Shown piece by piece: positions 1 through 8,762 of a stretch of DNA of 64,000 nucleotides. A program made the translations under genes and the position numbers. The first letter of the stretch is position 1. Each line of letters opens with the position of its first letter. The stretch covers positions 186,001 to 250,000 of the forward strand of contig NZ_VWRQ01000003.1 of assembly GCF_008635795.1 (NCBI RefSeq), in the 5' to 3' direction. This stretch comes from Paenibacillus tepidiphilus. GTDB lineage: Bacteria > Bacillota > Bacilli > Paenibacillales > Paenibacillaceae. The notes under the pieces were generated by a model. It was given only the letters and a program-made list of their open reading frames with translations, did not search any database and was not told where the DNA came from.

Positions 1-2583
1 GATTTTTGCCAGCTCATAGGCCAGCTTCACCCGCTGCGCTTCCCCGCCTGAGAGCGTGGTCGAGCTCTGCCCCAGAGTCATATAGCTGAGGCCCAGCTCG
101 TTCATAATCTCAAGCTTATGCTTCAAATATTTGTTGTCCGCAAAAAACTCGCGCGCTTCTTCCACCGTCATTTTCAGCACATCGCCGATGCTTTTGCCGC
201 GGATCTTGATCTCCAGCCCCTCTTCCGAGAACCTGCTGCCTTTGCACACCGGGCAGACCGATTCGATATCGGCCATGAACTGCAGGCTGGTAACCATCAT
301 TCCCTCGCCCGCACAGTGCTCGCAGCGGGTGCCACCGGCATGGGTCAGGCTGAAGTCAATGGCCTGATATCCCCGTGCGGCTGCTTCCGGCTGCGCGGCG
401 AACAGGTCGCGGATACGGTCATAAATGCCGATATAGGTGGCCGGATTGGATTTGCTGTTGCGGCCGATCGGCGTCTGGTCGATGTTGATGACATAATTCA
501 GGAGATCGGAGCCGAACAGGAAATCATGCTCACCCGCCACGATCCGCGCGCCCGTCTTGTCGATCCTCAGCTGCTTGGAGAGGATTTCGTTGATCAGTGA
601 GCTTTTGCCGGAGCCGGATACGCCGGTTACACAGATGAACACTCCCAGCGGAATGTCGAGATCGACATCCTTAAGATTGTTCTCGCGTGCGCCCTGAATG
701 GAAAGGAAGGTGTCTCCAAGCTTGCGGCGCTGCTGCGGTACCGGGATATGCGCCTTGCCGGACAGATACCGTCCCGTCAGCGACTGCGGATCGCCGATTA
801 GCGTCTCATACGTGCCGCTGGCGACAATATTGCCTCCGTGTACGCCTGGACCCGGTCCGATCTCCACGATATAATCGGCGCTGGCAATGGTCTCCAGGTC
901 ATGCTCAACCACGATGACCGTATTCCCGATATCACGCAGCTTCTTCATCGTATCGATCACTCTCCCGGTATCCCGTGGATGAAGGCCGATGCTCGGCTCA
1001 TCCATAATGTAGAGCATGCCCATCAGCTCACTGCTGATCTGTGTCGACATCTTGATGCGCTGCATTTCGCCGCCAGACATACTGTCGCTGCGCCGGCCGA
1101 GGCTGATATAATGCAGCCCGATCTCGATCAGGAGGGAGATCCGTCCGTGCAGCTCACGGACAATGGATTCCGCCACCTCCCGGTCCTCCTCGGCAAAGGC
1201 AAGCGTGTCAAGAAACGCCAGCAGGTCCTGCAGCTGCATCCGGCTGAGCTGGTCGATGTTCCGCCCGCCAACCGTCACCTGCAGACGCTGCTGCTTCAGA
1301 CGCGCCCCGCTGCACTCCGGGCATACCTTCTCAATCATGCAGTCCTTGATGAAGGTCGGCTCCGATGCTTCGCCGGAGGAGGATTTACGGATATAGTGCT
1401 TGTACCAGCTCTCCAGCTCGTGCACGAACCCGCCGAACGGCCGGTCGCGGCCGGTGATCCAGTTGCGCTTTCCGGCATCCGGAGGCTGCACCATCGGGAC
1501 TAGCTCACCTTTGCTGCCATAGAAGAGCAGGTCATGAATTTCACTCGGCAGTTCGTTAAACGGGGTATCCAGACTGAAGCCATATTTCTGCGACAGGCTG
1601 TACATAATGACCGATCGGTAGGTGTCCTTGCTGACAGGACTGAACACGGTACTCTTCAGGGCGCCTTTATTAATGCTCCGCTCCGGTGCTACAACCAGGA
1701 AGCGCGGCTCTACCACATAGGACATCCCTACACCCAGACAGGTATGGCACGCACTGCCGGCGGCGTTGAACGAGAAGTGGAAGGGCTGCATATCACACAG
1801 GAAGACATGATGCTCCGGGCAGCCGAAACGCTCGTAGAAGCCCTGCGGCGCGCCGCCAATCACTTCTACTTTGATCATAATATCCTCATCCAGGGCCAGC
1901 ATTGCGGCTTCAATGGATTTGGTAAGCTGTATGTACGTGTCCGCTTTCAGCGTGAACCGGTCAATGATGATTTCGACTACGTATGAACGCCGTTCATCCA
2001 GCTCCAGCTCCTCGGACAGAGCAGCAGGTGCGCCGTCGATCAGCAGGCGTTTGAAGCCTTTCTTGCGCAGCTCGCTGAAGGTATAGCTGTAATCCTCGCC
2101 GTAGATTTTATAGACCGGCGCCCGCAGCTCGATAACTGTGCCTTCAGGCAGTGCCGAGACCTGCTCGGCAATCTGGGCGGCCGACAGCTGGCGGAGCGGA
2201 TGGCTGCACTCCGGGCAGTGGCCGGTGCCGGCGGTGGCGAACAAGAGGCGCAGATAATCATGAATGTCAGTTACGGTACCCACGGTAGAACGGGGATTGT
2301 GATTCCCCTTCTTCTGCTCGATGGCGATGACGGGCGATAGCCCCCGCACAGCATCGACCTTCGCCTTCTTGATCTGGCTGATCCGGCTCTTGGCGAAGTT
2401 GGAGATGGAATCGAGAAAGCGCCGCTGGCCCTCGCCGTAGAGCACATCAAAGGCCAGCGAGGATTTGCCGGAGCCGGAGACGCCGGTGATGACGGTCAGC
2501 TTGTCCCGCGGAATCTCCAGCGAGATGTTGCGCAGGTTATTTTGCCTGGCTCCCGTGATTTCAATGGTTGAACGAATCGTCAT
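1..2583 (-). CDS. UvrA-like excinuclease ABC ATPase (3' end cut by window edge)
   Basis: The minus-strand frame is open from the ATG at 2583 to the window edge, giving 861 codons with no stop, so the C-terminus is missing. The N-terminus carries a Walker A motif GVSGSGKSS, followed by a zinc-type CPEC motif, an ABC signature with SGGE, and a Walker B-like stretch IMDEPSIGLH. A second Walker A (GVSGSGKSS) and a second signature (LSGGEAQR) near the cut end complete the tandem-ATPase layout of UvrA. UvrA scans DNA for bulky lesions with UvrB. Shorter UvrA2-type paralogues are linked to drug tolerance. The insertion between the motifs looks short, so a UvrA2-type paralogue is possible rather than the housekeeping copy. 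An AAGGAGGTCC ribosome site precedes the ATG. The nucleotidyltransferase gene ends 21 nt upstream, suggesting cotranscription. Confidence 0.9.
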   Translation of the reverse strand, partial: MTIRSTIEITGARQNNLRNISLEIPRDKLTVITGVSGSGKSSLAFDVLYGEGQRRFLDSISNFAKSRISQIKKAKVDAVRGLSPVIAIEQKKGNHNPRSTVGTVTDIHDYLRLLFATAGTGHCPECSHPLRQLSAAQIAEQVSALPEGTVIELRAPVYKIYGEDYSYTFSELRKKGFKRLLIDGAPAALSEELELDERRSYVVEIIIDRFTLKADTYIQLTKSIEAAMLALDEDIMIKVEVIGGAPQGFYERFGCPEHHVFLCDMQPFHFSFNAAGSACHTCLGVGMSYVVEPRFLVVAPERSINKGALKSTVFSPVSKDTYRSVIMYSLSQKYGFSLDTPFNELPSEIHDLLFYGSKGELVPMVQPPDAGKRNWITGRDRPFGGFVHELESWYKHYIRKSSSGEASEPTFIKDCMIEKVCPECSGARLKQQRLQVTVGGRNIDQLSRMQLQDLLAFLDTLAFAEEDREVAESIVRELHGRISLLIEIGLHYISLGRRSDSMSGGEMQRIKMSTQISSELMGMLYIMDEPSIGLHPRDTGRVIDTMKKLRDIGNTVIVVEHDLETIASADYIVEIGPGPGVHGGNIVASGTYETLIGDPQSLTGRYLSGKAHIPVPQQRRKLGDTFLSIQGARENNLKDVDLDIPLGVFICVTGVSGSGKSSLINEILSKQLRIDKTGARIVAGEHDFLFGSDLLNYVINIDQTPIGRNSKSNPATYIGIYDRIRDLFAAQPEAAARGYQAIDFSLTHAGGTRCEHCAGEGMMVTSLQFMADIESVCPVCKGSRFSEEGLEIKIRGKSIGDVLKMTVEEAREFFADNKYLKHKLEIMNELGLSYMTLGQSSTTLSGGEAQRVKLAYELAKI

Positions 2584-2604
2584 ATTTAAGGACCTCCTTG
2601 TGAA

Positions 2605-3510
2605 CTAGGGGATATACAGAAAAGCCATCTCCTGCACCGCCGGCCTGCTCTTCGGGGTGATGCCCAGCGGCTGCGACACTTTCTCGATGATGCCCTTATC
2701 GGCCATATATTCCAGAATTCCGGCAATCGGCAGCTGAAAATGCTTCAGGAAATGTGTCACCGTCTTCACTTCCTGATCGGACATAAATTCCAGGACCGGC
2801 CACTTCATCAGGTCCATATGACGGTCCAGCGTCTCTTCCATCCGCTGAATGGCTTCCCGAATTTCTACTTCGCCCAGGCGGCCTGACATCGGCTGCTGAT
2901 AATACGGGGCCAGCAGCTCGGGGTCCTGCTCCAGCACCTTCAGCACCGATTCGCGGATCGGCGGCTCGCCGGAAGCGCACAGCTCCATGGCGGCAATCAG
3001 GTCGGCAGCCTTCAGCAGATAGTATTGCGCATACATTAGATCCTTGCGCAAAATCATCCACTTCTGGCATTTGTGGCAGAGATCCACCAGCTCACAGGCA
3101 AGAGTCAGCAGCGTCAGCGAAATGTCGCGGCCGCCTAGCTGCTTGAATTCTTCGAAGTACTCGTAAAGACTGTCATCGGCGCTGTACACAATGCGCCCTT
3201 TGGCGAAATATGACTGCGGCAGCGAGCCGCCGATCAGCCGCTCCGTTCCCCGCTTGAAGCCGCTGCGCGTGAACAGCTCCGCATTGATGGTAATTCCGTC
3301 TTCAATCAGACGAAAATAATGGAGCTTGAGCGGCTGATCCCTGACAATCAGCGCCATGTCGATATCGCTTTTGTCCCACACCTGATCATAGGCCAGACTG
3401 CCGCAGATGATAACGGCGATGACGTTCGGATCATCCCTGACCTTGTCCACAAAGTCCTCCACCGCCGCGTGGTAACGAGCCTGCAGCTCCCGCTTAACCG
3501 TGTTGTCCAT
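2605..3510 (-). CDS. Nucleotidyltransferase-fold protein
   Basis: A 301-residue protein with the minimal nucleotidyltransferase signature near residues 35-55: ICGSLAYDQVWDKSDIDMAL, that is G-S followed by D-x-D. These residues bind the nucleotide triphosphate and two metals in the Pol-beta superfamily. The C-terminal two thirds is helical, as in aminoglycoside adenylyltransferase-like proteins, with no motif that identifies a substrate. It may modify a small molecule or a macromolecule; antibiotic modification is possible but not shown. It lies upstream of the UvrA-like gene with a 21-nt gap and is divergent from the AraC gene at 3628, with a 117-nt shared promoter region. Confidence 0.75.
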   Translation of the reverse strand: MDNTVKRELQARYHAAVEDFVDKVRDDPNVIAVIICGSLAYDQVWDKSDIDMALIVRDQPLKLHYFRLIEDGITINAELFTRSGFKRGTERLIGGSLPQSYFAKGRIVYSADDSLYEYFEEFKQLGGRDISLTLLTLACELVDLCHKCQKWMILRKDLMYAQYYLLKAADLIAAMELCASGEPPIRESVLKVLEQDPELLAPYYQQPMSGRLGEVEIREAIQRMEETLDRHMDLMKWPVLEFMSDQEVKTVTHFLKHFQLPIAGILEYMADKGIIEKVSQPLGITPKSRPAVQEMAFLYIP

Positions 3511-3627
3511 TTAGTATCCTCCCCTGCCCACCGTATGGAAATCATTGCCGATTCCGGGGCGTGTGGTAAGATTATACGGGATATCCATGTTTTAAATAGG
3601 ACAAATATTGCGGAAAAGGGCGGGCCT

Positions 3628-4521
3628 ATGGATCACTATCTGCTGGAAACCATTAAACGCACGACCGACTTTATCGAGGAGCATCTGCTGGCAGAAGACC
3701 TGTGCCTGGACAGAATCGCCCGTCATGTCAATGTCTCCAAATTTCATCTGCTGCGGATCTGGAAGGGTGCCACCTCCACAGGAATTATGGAGTATGTGCG
3801 CAGGCGGCGGATTGCCGATTCGCTGGGAGACCTGCTGAGGCCGGGGAGCGGGATTGCCTGGATTTCGGACAAATACGGCTTTGGCAGCGAGCGCAGCTAT
3901 AACCGCGTCTTCAAGGAGGAATTCGGCTGTACACCGGGCAGATGGCGCAAAACGCCTTCGCCGCTGAACATTCTGGACCGCTTCAATGCGGATTTCATGG
4001 GCACGGCCGGAGACGGGCTGGTCTTCTTCCGCGCCATCCGCATCCTGCCGGCGTTCTCGCTGGCCGGGCCGGAATACAGAATAGACGCCGAGGAGAACCA
4101 GTTAAACGGGACAGCGATTAAACGCGGCGTTGATTTCTTTTTTAATCAGAGACTTGAGATCGTCAACCCGGTCCGCAAAAATGTCTACTACGGCTTCACG
4201 TCCGTTCCGGAACCTTATGCCGGTTATACCAGCTACCAGCCCTCGCTCCAGATTGACCAGAGCAGCATCGTACCGCCGCAGATGAAGCAGCGCCATGTCC
4301 GCCCCCATAAGTACGGCGTATTTACATATATAGGCACCCACCGCCCCGAGGAGCTCTCGCCGCAAGCCCTGGAGAGCATTTGGAACGTTGTCTTCAACCG
4401 CTGGATGCCCACCGTGCAGATGGAGCTGCGGGATAAATTCAGCTTTGAGTATATCGACTATTCCAAATGCAGCAGGCAGTATTGCGAATGCGATTTCTAT
4501 TATCCGATCACCTGGCTGTAA
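3628..4521 (+). CDS. AraC-family regulator with C-terminal effector-binding domain
   Basis: A 297-residue protein starting at MDHYLLETI. Residues 1-105 form the AraC/XylS double helix-turn-helix, with the typical second helix region around YGFGSERSYNRVFKEEFG and P-x-x-W-R. The remainder resembles the GyrI/AraC effector-binding fold that senses small amphipathic ligands. The open frame extends further upstream to 3319, but that stretch overlaps the divergent nucleotidyltransferase gene and does not resemble a protein, so the internal ATG is preferred even though its ribosome site is weak (GGGCGGG). The ligand and target genes are unknown; the divergent nucleotidyltransferase is the obvious candidate target. 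Confidence 0.8.
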   Translation: MDHYLLETIKRTTDFIEEHLLAEDLCLDRIARHVNVSKFHLLRIWKGATSTGIMEYVRRRRIADSLGDLLRPGSGIAWISDKYGFGSERSYNRVFKEEFGCTPGRWRKTPSPLNILDRFNADFMGTAGDGLVFFRAIRILPAFSLAGPEYRIDAEENQLNGTAIKRGVDFFFNQRLEIVNPVRKNVYYGFTSVPEPYAGYTSYQPSLQIDQSSIVPPQMKQRHVRPHKYGVFTYIGTHRPEELSPQALESIWNVVFNRWMPTVQMELRDKFSFEYIDYSKCSRQYCECDFYYPITWL

Positions 4522-4531
4522 TTCAGCATAC

Positions 4532-4562
4532 AAAAAACCAGGCCCTCATCAAGAGCCTGGTT
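4532..4562 (-). terminator. Rho-independent terminator of the MerR-GGDEF gene
   Basis: Arms AACCAGGC (4536-4543) and GCCTGGTT (4555-4562) pair perfectly around an 11-nt loop. On the minus strand the hairpin is followed by a T run (4537-4532). It sits between two convergent genes. Confidence 0.75.
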
Positions 4563-4600
4563 CTGTTGCACCCGTTATTGGCATTCATCAGCAGCTGCCG

Positions 4601-5497
4601 TTACGCGTAGCGTTCCGAATAGATCGCATAGCAGCTGTCTTGTCTTGCCGCCTCATGCACCGCCTCAATAGAATTCTCAATCATTCTGCGGATGTCGTCA
4701 ATTCTGCGCTTCTCTGCATACAGGTAGCCAATTCGCCCGCCGATGGCTTCTCCGCACCCAAGGGCCCGGTAATCCAGATTCTCCAGACTGTCCAGGACCG
4801 CTGCGGCCAATCTTTCCACCACCGCTTGCTCGGCCTGGATACATACGACAAATTCATCGCCGTGCGCTCTGCCGATACATGATTTGCAGCTTGTACGCTC
4901 CAGACACTGCCGGATGATTTCAAAGCAGGCCAAAATCACCTTGTCCCCTGTCTCAAAGCCGTACCGGTCATTGATTCCCTTAAAATGGCGGATGTCAAAG
5001 CGCAGGACCGCAATCTCCTCCGCCTCTGTGCTCCCGGAAATAATCTCAAGCGCCGTTTCCAGGAACACCTCCATATTCGGCATATTCTTTTTCAATTCAT
5101 GAACACTGTCCTGCTTCAGCTTCAGCAGCTCACCAAGCTGTTCCATCCTGAACTCCTCCTGCTCCACAATCTGAATCAGACGGTTAATCAGATAGTTCTT
5201 TTGCAGCTGCACATTCATCCCGGCTACAATCTCGATACGTTTGCGCCTTAACCGCTGAGCCAATTCCGCACTGAGGACAGGGCCGCTGACGATGCTCTTA
5301 ATCTCGGCAAGCGAGAAATCGAGGCTTCTCAGAATCAGCACCCAGTTCAGCACAGCGGCCTGATGTTCTTCATATTGCCTGTACCCGGTTACCGGGTCAA
5401 TGGCCGACGGCTTAAGCACGCCTATTTCGTCATAGTGGCGCAGCATCTTGGTCGTTACCTGATGGCGCGCGGCAAATTCACTGATCTTCAAGCCCAT
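4601..5497 (-). CDS. MerR-GGDEF fusion regulator
   Basis: A 298-residue protein. Residues 1-70 are a MerR winged helix (MGLKISEFAARHQVTTKMLR, then YDEIGVLKPS), followed by a coiled-coil dimerisation stretch. Residues 140-290 form a diguanylate-cyclase-like GGDEF domain with FDIRHFKGINDRYG and the signature loop AHGDEF. The first glycine of the GG(D/E)EF loop is replaced by His, so cyclase activity is uncertain; it may instead sense GTP or c-di-GMP. The start at 5497 has GGAGG five bases upstream; the longer frame to 5536 lacks one. Fusion of a DNA-binding MerR head to a GGDEF tail would couple transcription directly to nucleotide signalling. Confidence 0.82.
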   Translation of the reverse strand: MGLKISEFAARHQVTTKMLRHYDEIGVLKPSAIDPVTGYRQYEEHQAAVLNWVLILRSLDFSLAEIKSIVSGPVLSAELAQRLRRKRIEIVAGMNVQLQKNYLINRLIQIVEQEEFRMEQLGELLKLKQDSVHELKKNMPNMEVFLETALEIISGSTEAEEIAVLRFDIRHFKGINDRYGFETGDKVILACFEIIRQCLERTSCKSCIGRAHGDEFVVCIQAEQAVVERLAAAVLDSLENLDYRALGCGEAIGGRIGYLYAEKRRIDDIRRMIENSIEAVHEAARQDSCYAIYSERYA

Positions 5498-5575
5498 CTG
5501 TCCTCCATGTTCAACAAAGTGATCCGGCCGGAACAACCTTCGTAATCAAGCATAAACCTTCCTGTAAGGGGAAAG

Positions 5576-6346
5576 TCAACTCCTTTCTTGCCGGTAGCCA
5601 CCCTCCGCAGCATAGGCATCTGCTGCCGCCGCCAAAAAGTAGGCAAGCCCCGTCTGCTGGCTCTCCAGCATGCTCCGGTGAAACTCATCGCCCAGCAGGA
5701 AGCGGTTCTGCACTGCAAAAGCTTCTGCCGTAACGGCGGCACCGTAGTCGGTTAGAAAGGCCAGATGTCTCTGGAGCAGTCCGAATACGCCATCACTCTT
5801 ATGGCTCACGCCTTCCCGCAGCAACTCTGCCATCTCCGCCATGAATGCCGCCGCTTCCCTGGCGGCTTCGTTCAGCCGCGGCACCTCGGCCGCTGTCGGC
5901 TCCGGCAGTTCATATTGATAGGCTTCCCGCAGATATTCCTTCTGCGGCTGCAGCGCCTTCCGCCACGCCTCTTCACTTTCCAGTCCTCTGAATAATTCTT
6001 CCGGTTCCATAGGTTCTCCTTTCGCCATACCGGCAAGGGTATTGTGAATCGTTGCAATAATCGTCTCCAGCCGCTCTTTCCGCCGCCGCAGCTGCTGCTC
6101 CTGCTCGGTGAGCAACCGCTCCCGGTCCGGCTCCTTCGCAAGCAGCCGTGCGATTTGGTCCAGCGGGAAATCCAGCTCCCGGTACAGCAGAATCTGCTGC
6201 AGGCGCTCCAGCTCCGGAGCGCCGTACAGGCGGTAACCGGCCCCGCTAATTTCCGCAGGCAGCAGGAGGCCGATGCGGTGGTAATGATGCAGAGTTTTGA
6301 CCGTAATGCCCGCCAATCCGGCGGCTTCCTTTACGGTATACAACAT
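5576..6346 (-). CDS. MerR regulator with TipAS-type antibiotic-recognition domain
   Basis: A 256-residue protein. The N-terminal MerR winged helix is MLYTVKEAAGLAGITVKTLH with YHRIGLLLPAE. It is followed by a long coiled coil (residues about 75-120) and an alpha-helical C-terminal domain resembling TipAS (for example FHRSMLESQQTGLAYFLAAA). TipAS domains bind thiopeptides and other hydrophobic drugs; in Mta/TipA-type regulators this activates multidrug responses and autoregulation. The start at 6346 is chosen because AAAGGAGGAG precedes it; the frame upstream overlaps the predicted promoter. The nearest upstream gene on the same strand is the GNAT acetyltransferase, separated by a hairpin, so this is probably a monocistronic autoregulated gene. 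Confidence 0.85.
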   Translation of the reverse strand: MLYTVKEAAGLAGITVKTLHHYHRIGLLLPAEISGAGYRLYGAPELERLQQILLYRELDFPLDQIARLLAKEPDRERLLTEQEQQLRRRKERLETIIATIHNTLAGMAKGEPMEPEELFRGLESEEAWRKALQPQKEYLREAYQYELPEPTAAEVPRLNEAAREAAAFMAEMAELLREGVSHKSDGVFGLLQRHLAFLTDYGAAVTAEAFAVQNRFLLGDEFHRSMLESQQTGLAYFLAAAADAYAAEGGYRQERS

Positions 6347-6369
6347 CTTCTCTCCTCCTTTCAGCTCTA

Positions 6370-6400
6370 AGCGTAAGGCCTCCCCATGGAGGAGGGTCAA
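6370..6400 (-). promoter_or_regulatory. MerR-type promoter with 19-bp spacer
   Basis: On the minus strand TTGACC (6400-6395) and TACGCT (6375-6370) are separated by exactly 19 bp. The spacer contains an inverted repeat of the form CCTCC...GGAGG centred near 6386. A 19-bp spacer carrying a dyad is the hallmark of promoters that MerR proteins activate by DNA distortion. It sits 24 bp before the MerR-TipAS start, implying autoregulation. Confidence 0.6.
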
Positions 6401-6441
6401 TAGTCGTTTTCGTTTTCTTTATACAATAGTTTCCACACACA

Positions 6442-6472
6442 AGCAGACCTTCTCCTAAGAGAACGGTCTGCT
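6442..6472. repeat. Strong hairpin between the GNAT and MerR genes
   Basis: Arms AGCAGACCTTCTC and GAGAACGGTCTGCT pair over 13 bp with one unpaired C and a CTAA loop. No clear T run follows on either strand, so it is either a weak terminator for the GNAT gene or an mRNA stabiliser. Confidence 0.5.
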
Positions 6473-6491
6473 ATGCTTCGTCATCTAGCGT

Positions 6492-7388
6492 TCACTTCAA
6501 TTCTTTGCGCCAGACGGAGAATCCGGTTTCCAGCCTGAACCCGATTCGTTCATAGAAAGGCTGCATCGGCCCCACATAGGCTTTCCGTGCACCTTTCTCC
6601 CGCAGCCGGTTTAATCCCTCGTAGATCACTGCTTTGCCCAGCCCCTGCAAGCGGTAATCTTTATGCGTACCGACCGGCTCCAGCACTCCGATCCTGTTCA
6701 CTTCATCCACAAAAATGTTGCAGAAGGCTACCACCTCCCCCGCTTCATTCAAGACCGACAGGTCCAAATCTGACCGATAATCCGGCGCTTCACGCAATCC
6801 TCCGTATAACCGCAGCATATGCTCCGCTCTCTCCGTACCCGCGTAGTCAAAAGCCATGATATGCCCCAGCGCCTTGGCCCTATCGCTGACCTCCCGGCCG
6901 GCAGCAATCCGGAAGCCCCCCTGCATCTCCACCGGGAACTCGCGATCCAGGGAAATGGATACCGCATTGTCGCTCTCCCCGGGCACAATCGCATACCCCC
7001 GCCCGGCCGCGATGGCCTCCACCTTGGTCCAATGCTGCGGGATGGCCAGCTTGCAGGCACGCTGCTCCTCCTGTCCGCCTATATTCTCAATGAACTGAAA
7101 CATTTCCTGAAGCAGGCTTTCTTCCGGATCTTCGGTATGTAACTGAAAATAAAAGTCCCCATCCCGGAGCACCATCGCGGCAATTTGGCCGTCGTCCTCC
7201 TCCCAGATGCCGATATTGCGTTCCCAGCCGGGAAGCAGGCCGGCCCGTAGCTGGTAGAAGAAAATTTCAAATTCGAAACGGGCAATCAGCCAGCTGCCCG
7301 GCCGGTTCAATTTGGAATAGCTATATGAAATGTAGTCCCGTACTTGTAATAAATCCTGCGATGTATATGCCCTGCAGCGTATGGTCAT
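6492..7388 (-). CDS. GNAT-family N-acetyltransferase
   Basis: A 298-residue protein whose C-terminal half holds the GNAT acetyl-CoA motif A (VGTHKDYRLQGLGKAVI, around residues 238-254) followed by the motif B region YVGPMQPFYERIGF. The N-terminal half looks like a degenerate second GNAT domain, as in tandem-GNAT proteins. Acyl acceptor unknown. AGGAGG lies upstream of the ATG at 7388. It stands alone between a MerR gene and a small regulator. Confidence 0.8.
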   Translation of the reverse strand: MTIRCRAYTSQDLLQVRDYISYSYSKLNRPGSWLIARFEFEIFFYQLRAGLLPGWERNIGIWEEDDGQIAAMVLRDGDFYFQLHTEDPEESLLQEMFQFIENIGGQEEQRACKLAIPQHWTKVEAIAAGRGYAIVPGESDNAVSISLDREFPVEMQGGFRIAAGREVSDRAKALGHIMAFDYAGTERAEHMLRLYGGLREAPDYRSDLDLSVLNEAGEVVAFCNIFVDEVNRIGVLEPVGTHKDYRLQGLGKAVIYEGLNRLREKGARKAYVGPMQPFYERIGFRLETGFSVWRKELK

Positions 7389-7532
7389 GAATATCAGCCT
7401 CCTGTTCTTGTTAGTTTTATACTACTGCCTCAGGAGCACCGGGAATATGCCAAGTTCTCTTCATAATAAAGTCTTCCCTATAACTGAACGGGCTCAGGCG
7501 CCGTTGTTTTTCATTTTTGCTCCCGGGAAGAC

Positions 7533-7579
7533 AAAAACACCGGGCAGTAATTCCCCCATACGGTAGAATTACAGCCCGG
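7533..7579 (-). terminator. Rho-independent terminator of the CD3324-type gene
   Basis: Arms 7540-7553 and 7566-7579 pair over 14 bp with one mismatch (CCGGGCAGTAATTC against its complement). On the minus strand a TGTTTTTG tract follows. It lies 37 bp after the stop at 7617. Confidence 0.75.
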
Positions 7580-7616
7580 CTTGTTCATTCGTGTTCTTCG
7601 ACCTACTGTCACTGCT

Positions 7617-7883
7617 TCAGGAACGTGAGTAGACAATTTTCTTGATGCTGTCCACAGACAGGCTGAACTGCTCGGACAACTGCCCGATGCCGCTTCCTAA
7701 ATGGAAAGCCTCGCGGATGGCGCTGTTGCGGGTCCGGTAATAATCCGCCGCCCCCGAATTCTGTCCCCACTTCCGCCGCTCGGACGTACGTGTGGGGATA
7801 TAGATCAGTTCCCCTTGGACATAACGCTGAATTTCCTTCAGCAATTCCTCCGGGAACACTTCTGTCGCTTTAATATATTCCAT
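7617..7883 (-). CDS. Small CD3324-family (Mor-like) DNA-binding protein
   Basis: An 88-residue protein. It begins MEYIKATEVFPEELLKEIQR, has a central VQGELIYIPT segment and ends in a predicted helix-turn-helix (IGQLSEQFSLSVDSIKKIVY). This layout matches the short CD3324/Mor-activator-like proteins common in Bacillales and Clostridia, which probably bind DNA. AAGGAGCGAG precedes the ATG. Target genes unknown. Confidence 0.75.
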   Translation of the reverse strand: MEYIKATEVFPEELLKEIQRYVQGELIYIPTRTSERRKWGQNSGAADYYRTRNSAIREAFHLGSGIGQLSEQFSLSVDSIKKIVYSRS

Positions 7884-8202
7884 ATTGGGCTCGCTCCTTA
7901 AAATAAATTGGATATTTTAAGGGCAAAGCCTGGGAAAGAAACATCCCGTTTCAGAGAATCAGGCGAATTCCAATCTGCTCCATGCAAGCCTCGCCTTGTT
8001 TATTCCACAGGCTTTGCATGGAGCGGAGAAAGTACGAAATCAATAACCCAGTACACACTCATCCACCTCCCGGTCAGCGTTCCTTGAGGAACGGATATGC
8101 GCATTTCATTAACATGAATTGTAACCGGAGCCGCCGGATACGGCTGCGACATTTGTACTGCGGCAGCTTCCGGCCGGATGAGCCGTCCGCCGGAGCAGCC
8201 CT
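7884..8202. other. Intergenic stretch with a long hairpin
   Basis: No convincing gene is seen in these 319 bp. The main structure is an inverted repeat: GCTCCATGCAAGCCT (7977-7991) pairs with 8009-8024, with one bulged T and a 17-nt loop. It has no adjacent T run. A short minus-strand open frame (8000-8206) has no ribosome site and no recognisable domain. Confidence 0.5.
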
Positions 8203-8652
8203 TCACCTGCTGCGTTCATAGACGGCAATGTATTCCGCGGCCGTGATGCTGCGGGACAGCTCGCCAATCAGCGGATAAGGAATCGCTGCGGCTTTTTTGA
8301 AACGGATGCATGATTTGCCCATATCCAGTCTGCCGGAGACTTCTTCCGCATACCGCGCTTTGAACCACTCCAGCAGCTCCGGATTCATATAAAGCCCCAT
8401 GTGATACAGCGCAATGTAATTCTTCTGGGAAGCAATGCTGATGAACGGCAGCGGCTCGGCAGGGTTGACATGATAGCCTGCAGGGTACAGGCTGTGCGGA
8501 ACAACAAAGGCGATCATGCCGTAGGCCATCGTCTCTGCAAAGCCCTCCGGGAGATTCTTCCGGATTGTCTCATAAAGCATGGCGACCGCAGCTCTGCGCT
8601 CTTCCGGCAGCAAGGCGATGTACTGTTCAGGGGTATTCGCTTCGTATTTCAT
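8203..8652 (-). CDS. DUF1801-family protein
   Basis: A 149-residue protein starting MKYEANTPEQYIALLPEERR. The fold-typical segments are AVAMLYETIRKNLPEGFAET, then MAYGMIAFVVPHSLYPAGYH and FISIASQKNYIALYHMGLYM. DUF1801 proteins (YdhG-like) resemble frataxin-type folds and some are iron chaperones; no function can be assigned here. AGGAGG is eight bases before the ATG at 8652, which decides against the longer frame to 8691. A second DUF1801 gene lies at 9729. Confidence 0.75.
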   Translation of the reverse strand: MKYEANTPEQYIALLPEERRAAVAMLYETIRKNLPEGFAETMAYGMIAFVVPHSLYPAGYHVNPAEPLPFISIASQKNYIALYHMGLYMNPELLEWFKARYAEEVSGRLDMGKSCIRFKKAAAIPYPLIGELSRSITAAEYIAVYERSR

Positions 8653-8716
8653 AGAGCCTCCTGCGGAGTGATTTGTCACACTACACAGCAACTATACCAC
8701 AGATAGAGATGGACAT

Positions 8717-8744
8717 GAAGAAACCGCTTCCCAGCAGAAAGCGG
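8717..8744 (-). terminator. Terminator of the XRE gene
   Basis: CCGCTT (8724-8729) pairs with AAGCGG (8739-8744). On the minus strand a TTTCTTC tract follows, 19 bp after the stop of the XRE-type gene. Confidence 0.55.
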
Positions 8745-8762
8745 CGTGTACAGCAGATTCTC

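Noticed and set aside
838..1986. Plus-strand open frames inside the UvrA-like gene
   Set aside because: They are antisense shadows of a GC-rich gene that has clear ABC motifs on the other strand.
8000..8206. Small minus-strand open frame of 68 codons
   Set aside because: No ribosome site, no recognisable domain, and it overlaps a hairpin; treated as chance.
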